A stretch of 64,000 nt of DNA from Lysobacter solisilvae (GTDB lineage: Bacteria; Pseudomonadota; Gammaproteobacteria; Xanthomonadales; Xanthomonadaceae): positions 310,001 to 374,000 of the forward strand of contig NZ_CP071518.1 in assembly GCF_016613535.2 (NCBI RefSeq). Direction: 5' to 3'. Below are positions 33,514 to 43,269 of this stretch, one piece after another (position 1 is the stretch's first letter; every line of letters starts with the position of its first letter). A model generated the notes under the pieces. It worked only from the letters and a program-made list of their open reading frames with translations, searched no databases and was not told the DNA's origin. Made by a program: the position numbers and the translations under genes.

Positions 33514-35977
33514 TCAGTACTGCACGGTGACTTCGAAGCCGTAGGTGCGCGGCTCGGTCACGCCGGCCCCGACCACGCCCAGCACGTCCTTGCCGTAGGT
33601 GTTCAGGCTCGTGACATAGCGGTTGTCGAACACGTTGTTGCCGTACACGGCCCAGCCCCAATGCCCGCGCGGCGAGGTCCAGCCCAGGCGCACGTCGGTG
33701 CGCTGCTGCGACTCGCCGATGTCCAGGGCTTCGTTGACGCCGCAGTTGCCCTGCAGGTTCGAGCCCTCGTTGCAGCGCTGCTCGCCGCGGTAGGCATGGC
33801 GCGCGGCCAGGCGCAGGTCGCCGTGGTTGCCCAGGTCGAACACGTAGCTGGCGCCGAGCGAGGCAGTCAGCTTCGGCTCGCCGGTGGGCTCGCCGGCGAG
33901 GTCGAGTCCTTCCTGGGTTACGTAGTTCTTGTAGGTGGAATCGATCCACTCCATCTGGAAATCGAAGCCAAAGGCGTCGGTCACCTGCCAGCGGGTGTCG
34001 AAGTCCACGCCCCAGGCTTCCAGGTCGCTGGTGTCGATCACGAAGCGCGGGATGTCGCTGGGGTTGGTCGGATCCGGATCGATCAGCACCACGGCCTGGC
34101 GGTTGTCGTAGTTGTAGTAGAACACCGACGCGTTGTAGGACAGCCGGTTGTCGAAGGCCTGCTTGATGCCGGTTTCGAAGTTCCACACGTCCTCGTTGTC
34201 GAAGGCCGGCCCGATCTGCAGCGCGTTGTAGCCGCCGGCCTTGTAGCCCTTGGCCAGCGAGGCGAACACCATGGCGTCGTCGCTGAGGTGGTAGTCGACG
34301 ACGAAGCGCGGGCTGAAGTCGCTCCAGCTGGCGCTGTCGCGCACCATCACGCCCTTGTTGGCCATCGCCGGCGGATCGATGAAGGCGACGTCGAAGGTCA
34401 GCGCGTCGCGGGTGAGCGGAATGCCGTTGGCGTTGAGCAGGTCAAAGAACCCGATCGCGTCCCAGGAGTGCCAGCTGCGCGTCCAGTCCGTCGGCGGTTC
34501 GGTGGTCGTTGAGCCAGCTGAAGTCCTTCTGGTCGTGTGTGTAGCGCATGCCGACGGTGAAGTTAAGCCTGTCGGTGGCGTGCCAGATGACGTCGCCGAA
34601 GGCGGCGTACGCGGTCGTTTCCAGGGTGTTCTGGAACTGCTCGTTCCAGCTCTGCCCCATCAGGTTCACCGGGATGCCGAACATCTGCGCCAGCCCGCTG
34701 GTGAGGCCGAACAGCCCCTCGGGAGGCGCCAAGCCCATGTTCCGGGCGATGTTGTCGACCGTGTCGGTGTTGGTGTTGACCTCGCTGGTCTGCTCGGCCT
34801 CTTCGTTGAAGTAGCTCACGCCCGCCACCCAGTCGAAGCGCTCGGTCGCGCCGGCGAACTTGAACTCCTGGTAGAAGCTCTCGTTGCTCTCGGTGTTGGT
34901 CGAGTCGATGTACAGGTCGAAGCGGTTCGTGCCGTCTTCCTCCACCTGGTTGAGCGAGTCGTACTGGCGCCAGGACGTCGTCGACGTCATCGTGCTCCAG
35001 CCGAAGCTGTGGTCCAGGATCAGCGACACGCCGTCGAAGGTGCGCCATTCGGCGCTGACGTCCGTGTCGCTGAAGGTCTGCAGGTGACGCGGATCCTGGT
35101 AGGCATCCTCGTCGGCCGGCGCCTGCGGAATGCCCGGAAAGGCGGGCAGCGGCACGACACCGGTGGTGGGGCGGCCGTTCTGGTCCAGGCTCTCGTGGTC
35201 CCAGCTCAGGTAGGCGGTGGTGTTGTCGCCCGCGCGCACCTGCCAGGCCGCGCGCGTGGCCCAGTTGTCCTCGCCGCCCAGGTCCTCGCCGGTGACGCCG
35301 TCCTCGATCCAGCCGTCGCTGTGGTTGACCAGCGCGTTGAGGCGGAAGGCGGAGTTGTCACCGGTGGGGATGTTCCACATCGCCTCGGCGTAGGTCTTGC
35401 CGTAATTGCCCACGCGCAGCCTGGCGCGCGCCTCGGTCTCGTTCTGCGGCCGGCGGGTGATCAGCGAGATCGCGCCCGCGGCGGTGTTGCGCCCGAACAG
35501 CGTGCCCTGCGGCCCCTTCAGCACCTCGATGCGCTCCACGTCCACGAACGGCAGCAGCACGCCACCGCCGCGGCCGCCATACACGCCATCGACGAAGATG
35601 CCCACGGCCGGATCGGTGCCGATGCCGAAATCATCGGTCTCGATGCCGCGCAGCTTGAACGAGGGCTGCGTGGGCTGCACCGAGCTGACCGCCAGGCCGG
35701 GGACGAAGCTGTCGATGTCGCCGAGGTCCTCGGCGGCGATGTCGTTGAGCATGCGGGCGTCGACCACCTGCAACGCGATCGGCACGTCCTGCACTTCCTG
35801 CTCGCGGCTCTGCGCGGTGACGGTGACGGTGTCGAGATCGGTGGCGGTGCGTTCGACCGCTCCCGCCCCTGGCGTCGGCGCCTGCTGGGCCAAAGCGCGC
35901 GGCGCCAGGCCAAGCGACGCACATCCGAACAACGCGTAGGCCAGCGAAAGCGCGAGCCGGTTCTTGCATGGCGACAT
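33514..35977 (-). CDS. TonB-dependent outer-membrane receptor, one frameshift in this sequence
   Basis: Outer-membrane beta-barrel for energised uptake. It has a signal peptide (LALSLAYALFGCASLGLAPR to ALAQ), then a plug domain with VEVLKGPQGTLFGR-like sequence (IEVLKGPQGTLFGRNTAAGA) and a barrel ending FEVTVQY, with the terminal aromatic residue used for insertion. The frame breaks at CCCAGG 34461-34466. Removing one base gives 820 residues, reading AQLALLDAIGFFDLLNANGI across the joint. The style (TVTAQSREQEVQDVPIAL, YKAGGYNAL) matches the large Xanthomonas/Caulobacter receptor group of unassigned substrates. It shares a strand with, and lies 45 bases downstream of, the diheme lipoprotein gene, so it is likely the third gene of that operon. 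Confidence 0.88.
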
Positions 35978-36022
35978 CGGATTATCCCCCCAGGACGTCC
36001 ATTGAGTTGTTGGTTCTTTTTA

Positions 36023-37240
36023 TTACGGACGCAGCGCGGTATTGACCGGCCGCGACGCCCCCGCATCGCCCGCGCCGCTGCACTGGCCGACCCAGTCGCG
36101 GATCCAGTCGCGGACCAGCGCCACGCCTTCCTCGTCGACGGTGGCGCGGCCGACCTCGGGCATCATCGCGCCCGGGTCGAGACTGTCCATGCGATAGACC
36201 AGGATCGAGTCTTCCGGCTTTCCCGGCACGATGTCGAACGTGTGATCGCCGGTGCCCTGGCCGGCCGCGATCGGCGGCTTGCATCGACCCAGGCGGATCG
36301 GGTCCTGCGTGCCTGCATCGAGCCACAGCCCGGAGGTATCGGCCGGACCGCGCGGACTGTGGCAATGACCGCAGTTCACGTCGAGGTAGGCGCGCGCCCG
36401 GTCCGCTAGCGGCGCGGCCGCATCATCCAGCCGCGCATTGCGCGCGATGCCCGACGCCGGCAGGCCGTCGAGGCGTCCCAGCGCCGCCATCCTCGTCAAC
36501 TGGTTATCGCCCGGATGCCAGGGATCGTCGCGATTGAGGTGCCGGGCGCGCGGCCCGATCGGCTGGATCGCGCGGGTGCTGTTGTCGGTGGCGTGGCAGC
36601 CGGCGCACTGGTTCGCATCCGGCACCTGGTAGTCGAACCGGTGGGCGGGACGACCGTCGGCCACGCGCATCTCCAGCGGCACGCTGTCGCCTGCGCGCGC
36701 AAGCACCGCGTCGGTCTGCTCCGCGTTCCACACATAGGGCAAGGCAACCCAGCCATCCTGGCGCCGCACCAGCAAGCGTGTTTCGATCAGTCGCATGCGC
36801 GTGAGATCGAGCCCGTCGCGGCTTTCTCCCGGCTGCGTGGGCGCACGCAGTACCGCATCGCTGTCCCCGGCGGCGCGCGGGTAGTAGAAGGTCTTGCTGA
36901 TGATGGTGCCGACCGGGAAGTCGAAGGCCTCCGTCGCGTCGTACTTCGCCTTCGTGCCCGGCGGCATCCAGATCGTGCGCAGCTTGTGCGCGTAGTCGCT
37001 GAACAACGCGGTGTTGAGCGCGTAGGGCTCCACCCCGGCGTTGAGGCGCAGGTGCCCGCCATCGGCGACCAGCACGTGCCAGTCGCTCAACCGGGCCGGC
37101 TGCCCCTGCGCGTGGAAGCTCACCGGCGCCGGCGACGGGGCCGAAGCCTTGCCGCAGCCGACGATCGGCAGGACGAGCGCCGACAGCGTGATCAACGTCG
37201 CGGCGCGCACGGCCACGCCGGAAAGCACAGACCACTTCAT
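36023..37240 (-). CDS. Diheme c-type cytochrome lipoprotein (SO_2930/HNE_0200-like family)
   Basis: A 405-residue periplasmic protein. A signal peptide ends in a lipobox at Cys29 (VLPIVGC-G), and the residue after Cys is not Asp, so outer-membrane sorting is expected. Two heme c sites are present: CAGCH at 212-216 and CGHCH at 290-294. A late MMPEVGR segment could provide an axial Met. The N-terminal half (WHVLVADGGHLRLNAGVEPY, LNTALFSDYAHKLRTIWMPP) matches a small family that is usually encoded beside a parallel beta-helix protein, as here. It overlaps that gene by 4 bases (ATGA). Function is unknown; an electron-transfer or oxidoreductase role is inferred only from the hemes. Confidence 0.85.
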   Translation of the reverse strand: MKWSVLSGVAVRAATLITLSALVLPIVGCGKASAPSPAPVSFHAQGQPARLSDWHVLVADGGHLRLNAGVEPYALNTALFSDYAHKLRTIWMPPGTKAKYDATEAFDFPVGTIISKTFYYPRAAGDSDAVLRAPTQPGESRDGLDLTRMRLIETRLLVRRQDGWVALPYVWNAEQTDAVLARAGDSVPLEMRVADGRPAHRFDYQVPDANQCAGCHATDNSTRAIQPIGPRARHLNRDDPWHPGDNQLTRMAALGRLDGLPASGIARNARLDDAAAPLADRARAYLDVNCGHCHSPRGPADTSGLWLDAGTQDPIRLGRCKPPIAAGQGTGDHTFDIVPGKPEDSILVYRMDSLDPGAMMPEVGRATVDEEGVALVRDWIRDWVGQCSGAGDAGASRPVNTALRP

Positions 37241-38490
37241 GCTGCGGGCGCCACCTTCGCAGTGGCCGCCACGCCGGTCGTGGGGAGGCTCACCTGCGGC
37301 AGCCGCGGCAGGCTGCAGCGCATGGCATCGCCGGCCATGCTCGGGCTCTTGTACTTGTTCGGCCCATCGGCGTTGAGCACGCCGGATGCGCCCTCCACGC
37401 AGATCTGCGGGCCCTGGCTGCGCTTGGCGTTGGCGAACCCATCCCACAGCACGTCGGGCAGACGGCCCGACAGGCCGAACATCGCCACCCGCAGCGCCTT
37501 CAGGTCCAGGCCGTCGGGGGAGTCGCCCCCGCCCTGGAAGCGGTTGCCATGCACGTAGACCTCCTCCGGGTACGGGTCGTAGTCCTTGGACACGCCGTAC
37601 TTGTTCATGTACCCGGTCGACCAGTAGCTGGAGATGATCACGTTGGCGGTCTTGTTGTCGCCGATGTCGTTGTCGAAGATCTCGACCTTGTCCGCCGAGT
37701 TGAGCACGATGCCCGACCCCGCCGGCACGCTCGCCACCGCGGCGCCCTTGCGGGCGAAGTTGTCGGTGTTGTTGCCGACCACGCGGTTGCCGAACACGCG
37801 CGTGCTGTGGCCGCGGCGCGGCAGGTTGGGCATGTCGAAGACCAGGATGCCGCCGGTGTTGTCGATGGCGGTATTGCCATAGACGTCGGCGAACTTGCTG
37901 TTCTCGATCTCGATGCCGGCCACGTTTCGTTCGGCGCGGTTGCGACGGACGATGATGGTCTCGGACTGGCCGACGTAGACGCCGGCGTCCGAAGCGCCGA
38001 TAACCACGCAGTCCTCGATCAGCACGTTCTTCGTCTGCACCGGGTACAGACCATAGGCGCCGTTGTCGGTGTGGGGGCCGCGGGTCCATTCCACGCGCAC
38101 GCCGCGGATGGTGATGTTCTCGCCTTCGTTGACCTTGAGGCCGTCACCCTTGCTGTCCTCGATGGCGAGGTTCTCGATGGTGAAATCGCTGGCGTTGACC
38201 AGCAGCCCCTCGGCGCCGCTCTTCTGGTTCCTGAAGCTGAGCACCGTCTTGTCCATGCCGGCGCCGCGCAGGGTCACGCCGTCCACGCGCAGGCTCAGGC
38301 TGCGGTCGAAGGCGAACGTGCCGGCCGGGATGTCGATGACGTCGCCCGGCTTGGCGTCGAGCAGGCGCTCGATCAGCACCTTCTGGTAGTCGCGGTCGAC
38401 CGCCACGGGCGCGGCCTTCTGCTGGCAGCCCGCCAGCGCCGCCGCGCACGCCAGGACCGCACTTGTCCATGCCATCGACCGCATCCGCAT
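37237..38490 (-). CDS. Parallel beta-helix repeat lipoprotein
   Basis: A 417-residue lipoprotein with lipobox AALAGC-Q, predicted to be sorted to the outer membrane. After the N-terminus (IDIPAGTFAFDRSLSLRVDG) come successive beta-helix coils rich in Asn, Ile and Gly (FTIENLAIEDSKGDGLKVNE, ADVYGNTAIDNTGGILVFDM, KVEIFDNDIGDNKTANVIIS), a fold shared with pectate lyases and polysaccharide-processing enzymes. I see no catalytic set. The ATG at 38490 has GGGAG upstream. First gene of the block with the diheme protein and TonB receptor. The AraC gene starts 101 bases away on the other strand. Confidence 0.85.
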   Translation of the reverse strand: MRMRSMAWTSAVLACAAALAGCQQKAAPVAVDRDYQKVLIERLLDAKPGDVIDIPAGTFAFDRSLSLRVDGVTLRGAGMDKTVLSFRNQKSGAEGLLVNASDFTIENLAIEDSKGDGLKVNEGENITIRGVRVEWTRGPHTDNGAYGLYPVQTKNVLIEDCVVIGASDAGVYVGQSETIIVRRNRAERNVAGIEIENSKFADVYGNTAIDNTGGILVFDMPNLPRRGHSTRVFGNRVVGNNTDNFARKGAAVASVPAGSGIVLNSADKVEIFDNDIGDNKTANVIISSYWSTGYMNKYGVSKDYDPYPEEVYVHGNRFQGGGDSPDGLDLKALRVAMFGLSGRLPDVLWDGFANAKRSQGPQICVEGASGVLNADGPNKYKSPSMAGDAMRCSLPRLPQVSLPTTGVAATAKVAPAA

Positions 38491-38591
38491 GCTCCCGCCC
38501 CCGAAAGTGATGCGCCAGTCTGTGACCAGCGGACCGTGCGGTGGAGGGCAAAGCCGGCATACTGAGGGGGGCAAAACGGACAACCACCACC

Positions 38592-39698
38592 ATGGAGCAT
38601 CCGGACACGGCGCCGCTCGACGCCGGCTTCGACGAGCTGCAGGCCGTCGGCAGCGATCCGCGCCTGAGCGCAGCCAGCATCAAGAGCACGATCGTCGCCG
38701 GCCTGATGGCGATGGCCCGCGAACAGGGCCAGCCGTGCGAGCCGTGGTTCGCCGGGTCACGGCTGAGCCCGACCCAGTTCGAGGGCGGCCCGGCCGAATC
38801 CCTGCCCTGCCTTTCCTACCGCCAGGCCAGCCAGATCATCCGCCGCGCACTGCGCAGCCTGCCCGGACAAGGCCATGGCCTGGCGCTGGGGGCGCGCCAG
38901 GACATCGGCAGCTTTGGCCTGCTCGGGCTGGCGATGCTGACCGCGCCGGATTTCGAACAGGCACTGCGCCTGGCCATCCGCTATGCGCCGATCACCGGCG
39001 CGATGGTCGAGCTGTCGGTCGAGGATGTGCCCGAAGGCCTGGCCGTGGTGGCCACCACGCGCGACCACGACCGCGAGCTGGAGCCGTTCCTGTGCGAGGA
39101 ATTGTTCGTCAGCTCGCTCGGGCTGTGCCGCGGCCTGCTCGGCCCGGGATTCCGTCCGCGCGTGCTCGAACTGGCCTACCCGCCCCCGGAATACGCCGAC
39201 CGGTACGCGGCCGCGTTCGAATGCGAGGTGCGCTTCCACGGCCGCGGCCACCGCGTCGTGATCGATCGCGCGTGGCTGTCCACGCCGATGCCCGCACACA
39301 ACGCGGCGACCGCGCGCCAGGTCCTGGCGCTGTGCGATGGCCAGATGCCCAGCGCCGGCGCCCACAGCGAAATCGCGGTACTTGTCGAGCGCCTGCTCCG
39401 CACCCGCCTCGCCGACAACCCGCGACTGGTGGACATCGCCGCCGAGCTGCACCTGACCGAGCGCACCCTGCGCCGCCAGCTGCAGGCGGCGCAGACCAGT
39501 TTCACCGCCATCCACGACCGCGTGCGCAGCGAGTCGGCGCGCCGCCTGCTGGGCGAGGCGCGCCTGAACATCGCCCAGGTCGGTGTGGCGGTCGGCTTCC
39601 GGGATGCACGCGAGTTCCGGCGTGCGTTCAAACGCTGGACCGGCGTGGCGCCGCAGTCCCTGCGGCGGACCGCGCGGGCAGCACCGGCTGGCGGCTAG
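38592..39698 (+). CDS. AraC-family transcriptional regulator
   Basis: A 368-residue regulator. The N-terminal ligand domain is of the arabinose-binding-like type seen in OruR/ArgR-like AraC proteins (SYRQASQIIRRALRSLPGQG, LGARQDIGSFGLLGLAMLTA). The C-terminal double helix-turn-helix includes NPRLVDIAAELHLTERTLRR and NIAQVGVAVGFRDAREFRRA. The ATG at 38592 follows directly after an ACCACC stretch without a strong Shine-Dalgarno site. Divergent orientation over a 101-base gap suggests it controls the beta-helix/diheme/TonB block. Ligand unknown. Confidence 0.9.
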   Translation: MEHPDTAPLDAGFDELQAVGSDPRLSAASIKSTIVAGLMAMAREQGQPCEPWFAGSRLSPTQFEGGPAESLPCLSYRQASQIIRRALRSLPGQGHGLALGARQDIGSFGLLGLAMLTAPDFEQALRLAIRYAPITGAMVELSVEDVPEGLAVVATTRDHDRELEPFLCEELFVSSLGLCRGLLGPGFRPRVLELAYPPPEYADRYAAAFECEVRFHGRGHRVVIDRAWLSTPMPAHNAATARQVLALCDGQMPSAGAHSEIAVLVERLLRTRLADNPRLVDIAAELHLTERTLRRQLQAAQTSFTAIHDRVRSESARRLLGEARLNIAQVGVAVGFRDAREFRRAFKRWTGVAPQSLRRTARAAPAGG

Positions 39699-39761
39699 TC
39701 GGTCGCAGCAGCCGCCGGCCACGCGGGTGCGCGGGCGGGCGTGGGCAGGTGACGCCGGCGA

Positions 39762-40145
39762 TCAGTCGAGGACCATCACCGCATCGACCTCGAACTGCGC
39801 GCCACGCGGCAGGCCGGCCACCTCGACGGTGGAACGCGCGGGGTATGGCGCTTCGAAGTATTCGGCCATCACCGCATTGACCGCGGCAAAGTCGCCCAGG
39901 TCGGTCAGGTACAGGCCCAGTCGCGCGATCTGGCCCAGCGAGCCATCGGCGGCTTCGCAGACCGCCCGCAGGTTGTCGAAGGCGCGGCGCGCCTGCGTGC
40001 TGATGTCGCCCTGCACCAGCAGCCCGCTGTCGGGATCCAGCGGGATCTGTCCCGACAGATACACCGTGTCGCCGACACGCACGGCCTGGGAGTACGGGCC
40101 GATGGCGGCCGGAGCGCGGTCGGTGTGGATGATGTCGCGGGACAT
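39762..40145 (-). CDS. ridA: RidA family reactive-intermediate deaminase
   Basis: A 127-residue trimeric enzyme that hydrolyses reactive enamine/imine intermediates from PLP enzymes to ammonia and keto acids. It begins MSRDIIHTDRAPAAIGPYSQ and carries LSGQIPLDPDSG and ARSTVEVAGLPRGAQFEVDA, with the catalytic Arg in the ARSTVEV motif. It lies 83 bases after spoT on the same strand. In related genomes recG follows directly, but here the AraC/TonB block intervenes. Confidence 0.95.
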   Translation of the reverse strand: MSRDIIHTDRAPAAIGPYSQAVRVGDTVYLSGQIPLDPDSGLLVQGDISTQARRAFDNLRAVCEAADGSLGQIARLGLYLTDLGDFAAVNAVMAEYFEAPYPARSTVEVAGLPRGAQFEVDAVMVLD

Positions 40146-40228
40146 GGGAGCGGGCCGGAAAGGGTGAGGCGGGCATAGTGGAGCGGGAACGGGGACCTTG
40201 GGAAGACCCGCGCGCCCGGTCGTCCCGC

Positions 40229-42409
40229 TCAGATGCGCGCCACGCCCAGCACCACCTTCAGGCGCCGCACGCGGCGCATCACCTCGGCCAGGTGCTTGCG
40301 GTCGCGGACTTCGATCTGGAAACGGATCGCGGAAATATTGGTGTCGCGTTCGATGTATTCCAGTCGGTCGATGTTCGACTCGGCCTCGGCGATCGCGGCG
40401 GCGACCTGCGCCAGCGCGCCGGGCCGGTTGTCCAGTTCGATGCGCATGGCGGTGGGGAAATCGCCGGTGACCTTGCGGTCCCAGCCGATCGCCACCCAGC
40501 GATCCGGGGACTTGCGGTATTCGGCCAGGTTCGGGCAGTCCAGCCGGTGCACCACGATGCCCTTGCCGGTGGTGTGGTACCCCATGATGTCGTCGCCGGG
40601 GATCGGCAGGCAGCATTGGGCGAAGCTGATCACGCCGCGCTCGGCGCCGGTGATCAGGATGTTCTCCTCGCTGCGCGGGATCGGTTCGACCACGCGCGCG
40701 GTTTTCTGCCGGGCGGCCTTCTCGCGCACGAGGGCCTGGGCGACCTGGGCCGGCATGCGGTTGCCCAGGGCGATGTCGGCCAGCAACGCCTCCAGGCGCG
40801 GATAGCGGTGCTCGTGCAGGAACGCGTCCACGCGCTGGGCCGGCACCCGCTCGAGCGAGGTGGCCTGCGCCTCCAGCGCGCGATCGAGCATCCGGTGGCC
40901 CAGCTGCACCGCGTCCTCATGCTCGAGCTGCTTGAGCTGCTGGCGGATCGAGGTGCGCGCCTTGCCCGAGACCACGAACTCCAGCCACTGCGGCTTGGGC
41001 GCCGACGACCGCGCGGTGATGATCTCCACCCGCTGTCCGCTGGCCAGCTTGTTGCGCAGCGGCACCAGCTTGCCGTCCACGCGCGCGGCCACGGCATGGT
41101 TGCCCACGTCGGTGTGCACGGCGTAGGCGAAGTCCAGCGCGGTCGCGTTGCGCGGCAGCGCGAGGATGTCGCCCTTGGGCGTGAACAGGTAGACCTCGTC
41201 CGGGAACAGGTCGACCTTGACGTTCTCGAGGAACTCCAGCGAAGAGCCCGTGGCGCGCTGGGATTCGACCAGGTTGTTGATCCAGCCCTGCGCGCGGCTC
41301 TGCGCGCCCGAGGTATTGCCGCCGTGCTTGTACGACCAGTGCGCCGCGATGCCCTTCTCGGCGATCAGGTCCATGTCCTCGGTGCGGATCTGCACCTCGA
41401 TCGGCGAGCCGTACGGACCGAACAGCACCGTGTGCAGCGACTGGTAGCCGTTTGCCTTGGGGATGGCGATGAAATCGCGGAAGCGCGCGTCGAGCGGCTT
41501 GTACGCGGCGTGCACGACGCCCAGCGCGTGGTAGCAGTCGGCCACCGTGCCCACCACGATCCGGAAGCCGAACACGTCCATCACCTGGGTGAAGCTTTTG
41601 TGCTCGGCGTGCATCTTGCTGTAGATGCTCCAGGGCGATTTCACCCGGCTCACCAGGCGGTGCTGAAGTTTCTCCTTGGCCAGCTTCTGCGCCAGCTGCG
41701 CCTCGATCTGGACCATCGATTCGCGCCGCATCACCGGCTGGGTGCGGATGCGTTTTTCCAGCACGGCGTGGCGCCAGGGGTGCAGGGCGCGGAAACCCAG
41801 GTCCTGCAGCTCGGCCTTGATCAGGTTCATGCCCAGGCGCTGGGCGATGGGCGCGTAGATCTCCAGCGTCTCGGTGGCGATGCGGCGCCGCGCCTCGGTG
41901 CTCTGCGCGCCCAGGGTGCGCATGTTGTGCAGGCGGTCGGCCAGCTTGATCAGGATCACGCGCAGGTCGCGCGACATCGCCAGCAGCATCTTGCGGAAGC
42001 TTTCGGCGTTGGCTTCCTGGCGGTCGCGGAACTGCAGCTTGTCCAGCTTGGTCACGCCGTCGACCAGCTCGGTCACCGTCGCGCCGAAACCGGTGGTGAT
42101 GGCCTCCGGTGTGAGGGGCGTGTCTTCCAGCGTGTCATGCAGGATCGCCGCGACCAGGGTCTCCACATCCAGCCCCTGGTCGGCCAGCACCTTGGCCACG
42201 GCCACCGGGTGGGTGATGTACGGCTCGCCCGACTTGCGGGTCTGGCCGGCATGGGCCGCCGCGCCGATGGCCCAGGCCCGGTGCAGTTGCTCGCGCTGCG
42301 CCAGCGGCAGGTAATGGGCCGCCTGCTCCAGCTCGCGCACATAGTCCGGCGGCGCGTCGTCGGACGCACCGGGCAGTGGCGATGCCAGCACCGTCTCGGA
42401 AGGGGTCAT
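40229..42409 (-). CDS. spoT: Bifunctional (p)ppGpp synthetase/hydrolase SpoT
   Basis: Cytosolic stringent-response enzyme of 726 residues. The HD hydrolase domain has HDTLED at 91-96, so hydrolysis should be active. The synthetase domain has RFRD at 309-312, equivalent to the RxKD motif of bifunctional enzymes and unlike the ExDD of RelA, followed by IPKANGYQSLHT. A TGS domain (VYLFTPKGDILALPRNATAL) and a C-terminal ACT domain (RIELDNRPGALAQVAAAIAE) complete the usual order. The ATG at 42409 gives the normal length. It follows rpoZ on the same strand, but the rpoZ terminator lies between them, so it probably has its own promoter. Confidence 0.97.
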   Translation of the reverse strand: MTPSETVLASPLPGASDDAPPDYVRELEQAAHYLPLAQREQLHRAWAIGAAAHAGQTRKSGEPYITHPVAVAKVLADQGLDVETLVAAILHDTLEDTPLTPEAITTGFGATVTELVDGVTKLDKLQFRDRQEANAESFRKMLLAMSRDLRVILIKLADRLHNMRTLGAQSTEARRRIATETLEIYAPIAQRLGMNLIKAELQDLGFRALHPWRHAVLEKRIRTQPVMRRESMVQIEAQLAQKLAKEKLQHRLVSRVKSPWSIYSKMHAEHKSFTQVMDVFGFRIVVGTVADCYHALGVVHAAYKPLDARFRDFIAIPKANGYQSLHTVLFGPYGSPIEVQIRTEDMDLIAEKGIAAHWSYKHGGNTSGAQSRAQGWINNLVESQRATGSSLEFLENVKVDLFPDEVYLFTPKGDILALPRNATALDFAYAVHTDVGNHAVAARVDGKLVPLRNKLASGQRVEIITARSSAPKPQWLEFVVSGKARTSIRQQLKQLEHEDAVQLGHRMLDRALEAQATSLERVPAQRVDAFLHEHRYPRLEALLADIALGNRMPAQVAQALVREKAARQKTARVVEPIPRSEENILITGAERGVISFAQCCLPIPGDDIMGYHTTGKGIVVHRLDCPNLAEYRKSPDRWVAIGWDRKVTGDFPTAMRIELDNRPGALAQVAAAIAEAESNIDRLEYIERDTNISAIRFQIEVRDRKHLAEVMRRVRRLKVVLGVARI

Positions 42410-42693
42410 GACCTGAATATACGGGCCGCGGCGGCTGACGCAATGCCGCGACCTCACCCAATCAGCCCTCGCCCGCGTGAACGGGTGGGCCATCCCCCGT
42501 CAGGACGTGGTGTCGACCAGGTGTCGACGTGGCGGGGTGCAACGCCGCCGACGCTTGCATTGGCCTTGCCGGTGCTGGATCCGTTCACGATTCAGGCTCG
42601 CGTGCGGCACGGCCCACGGGACGCGCGGCCGGGGGCGACCCGCGATCAAGTTCGGCCCTGCGGGTCATTCCCGACGCCGTCCGTCCCAAACGA

Positions 42694-42719
42694 CACGACC
42701 CCGCCGGAGCGGGGTCGTG
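42694..42719 (-). terminator. Terminator of rpoZ
   Basis: CACGACCCCGC (42694-42704) pairs with GCGGGGTCGTG (42709-42719) around a CGGA loop, 31 bases past the rpoZ stop. The surrounding gap from 42410 to 42750 (341 bases) shows nothing else I can support. Confidence 0.85.
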
Positions 42720-42750
42720 AAAACGTGCGATGCGGTGACCGATCCCGGGA

Positions 42751-43050
42751 TCAGTCGTCGCCCTTCGACATGTCGTCGTCGGCGACCACTTCGGCCGCGG
42801 CCCATTCCAGGGCTTCGCGTTCCTTGCGCTCGCGCTCGGCCTTCTCGACGGCGTCGATGTAGTCGGTGTCGAGGCGACGGGAGGCGATTTCGCGCAGGGC
42901 CAGCACGGTCGGCTTGTCCTGGGCCTCGCTGTTGTCGAGCAGCGGCTCGACGCCGTTGGCGAGCTGGCGCGCGCGCTTGGCAGCCATCATGACGAGTTCG
43001 AAGCGGTTATCGACCACTTCCAGGCAATCTTCTACGGTGATGCGGGCCAT
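42751..43050 (-). CDS. rpoZ: RNA polymerase omega subunit
   Basis: A 99-residue subunit that folds around the beta-prime C-terminus and contributes to ppGpp binding. It begins [20 protein letters not shown] with [13 protein letters not shown], the diagnostic core. The C-terminal tail is long and acidic ([12 protein letters not shown]). The ATG at 43050 has GGGAG upstream. It sits between gmk and spoT, the order common in gammaproteobacteria. Confidence 0.97.
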   Translation of the reverse strand: MARITVEDCLEVVDNRFELVMMAAKRARQLANGVEPLLDNSEAQDKPTVLALREIASRRLDTDYIDAVEKAERERKEREALEWAAAEVVADDDMSKGDD

Positions 43051-43269
43051 GGGACTCCCGGGCGGCGCGAGGGCCGTCCATGCAGGCTTTTGAGGGGGGA
43101 GGGATTGTAGGCGGCCGGGCGGCTCCGGCGCAACTGTCGCCTTATGAATCAGCGATTTAGCTCGCTCCATGGCCTGAAAACAGGGCCGGGCGGGGCCTCG
43201 GCCGCCCCGGCGAGCCCGTCATCGGGCCCCAGGGGCCGGCTCCGCGCCTGCCCCGCGCGGCCGCGGACC

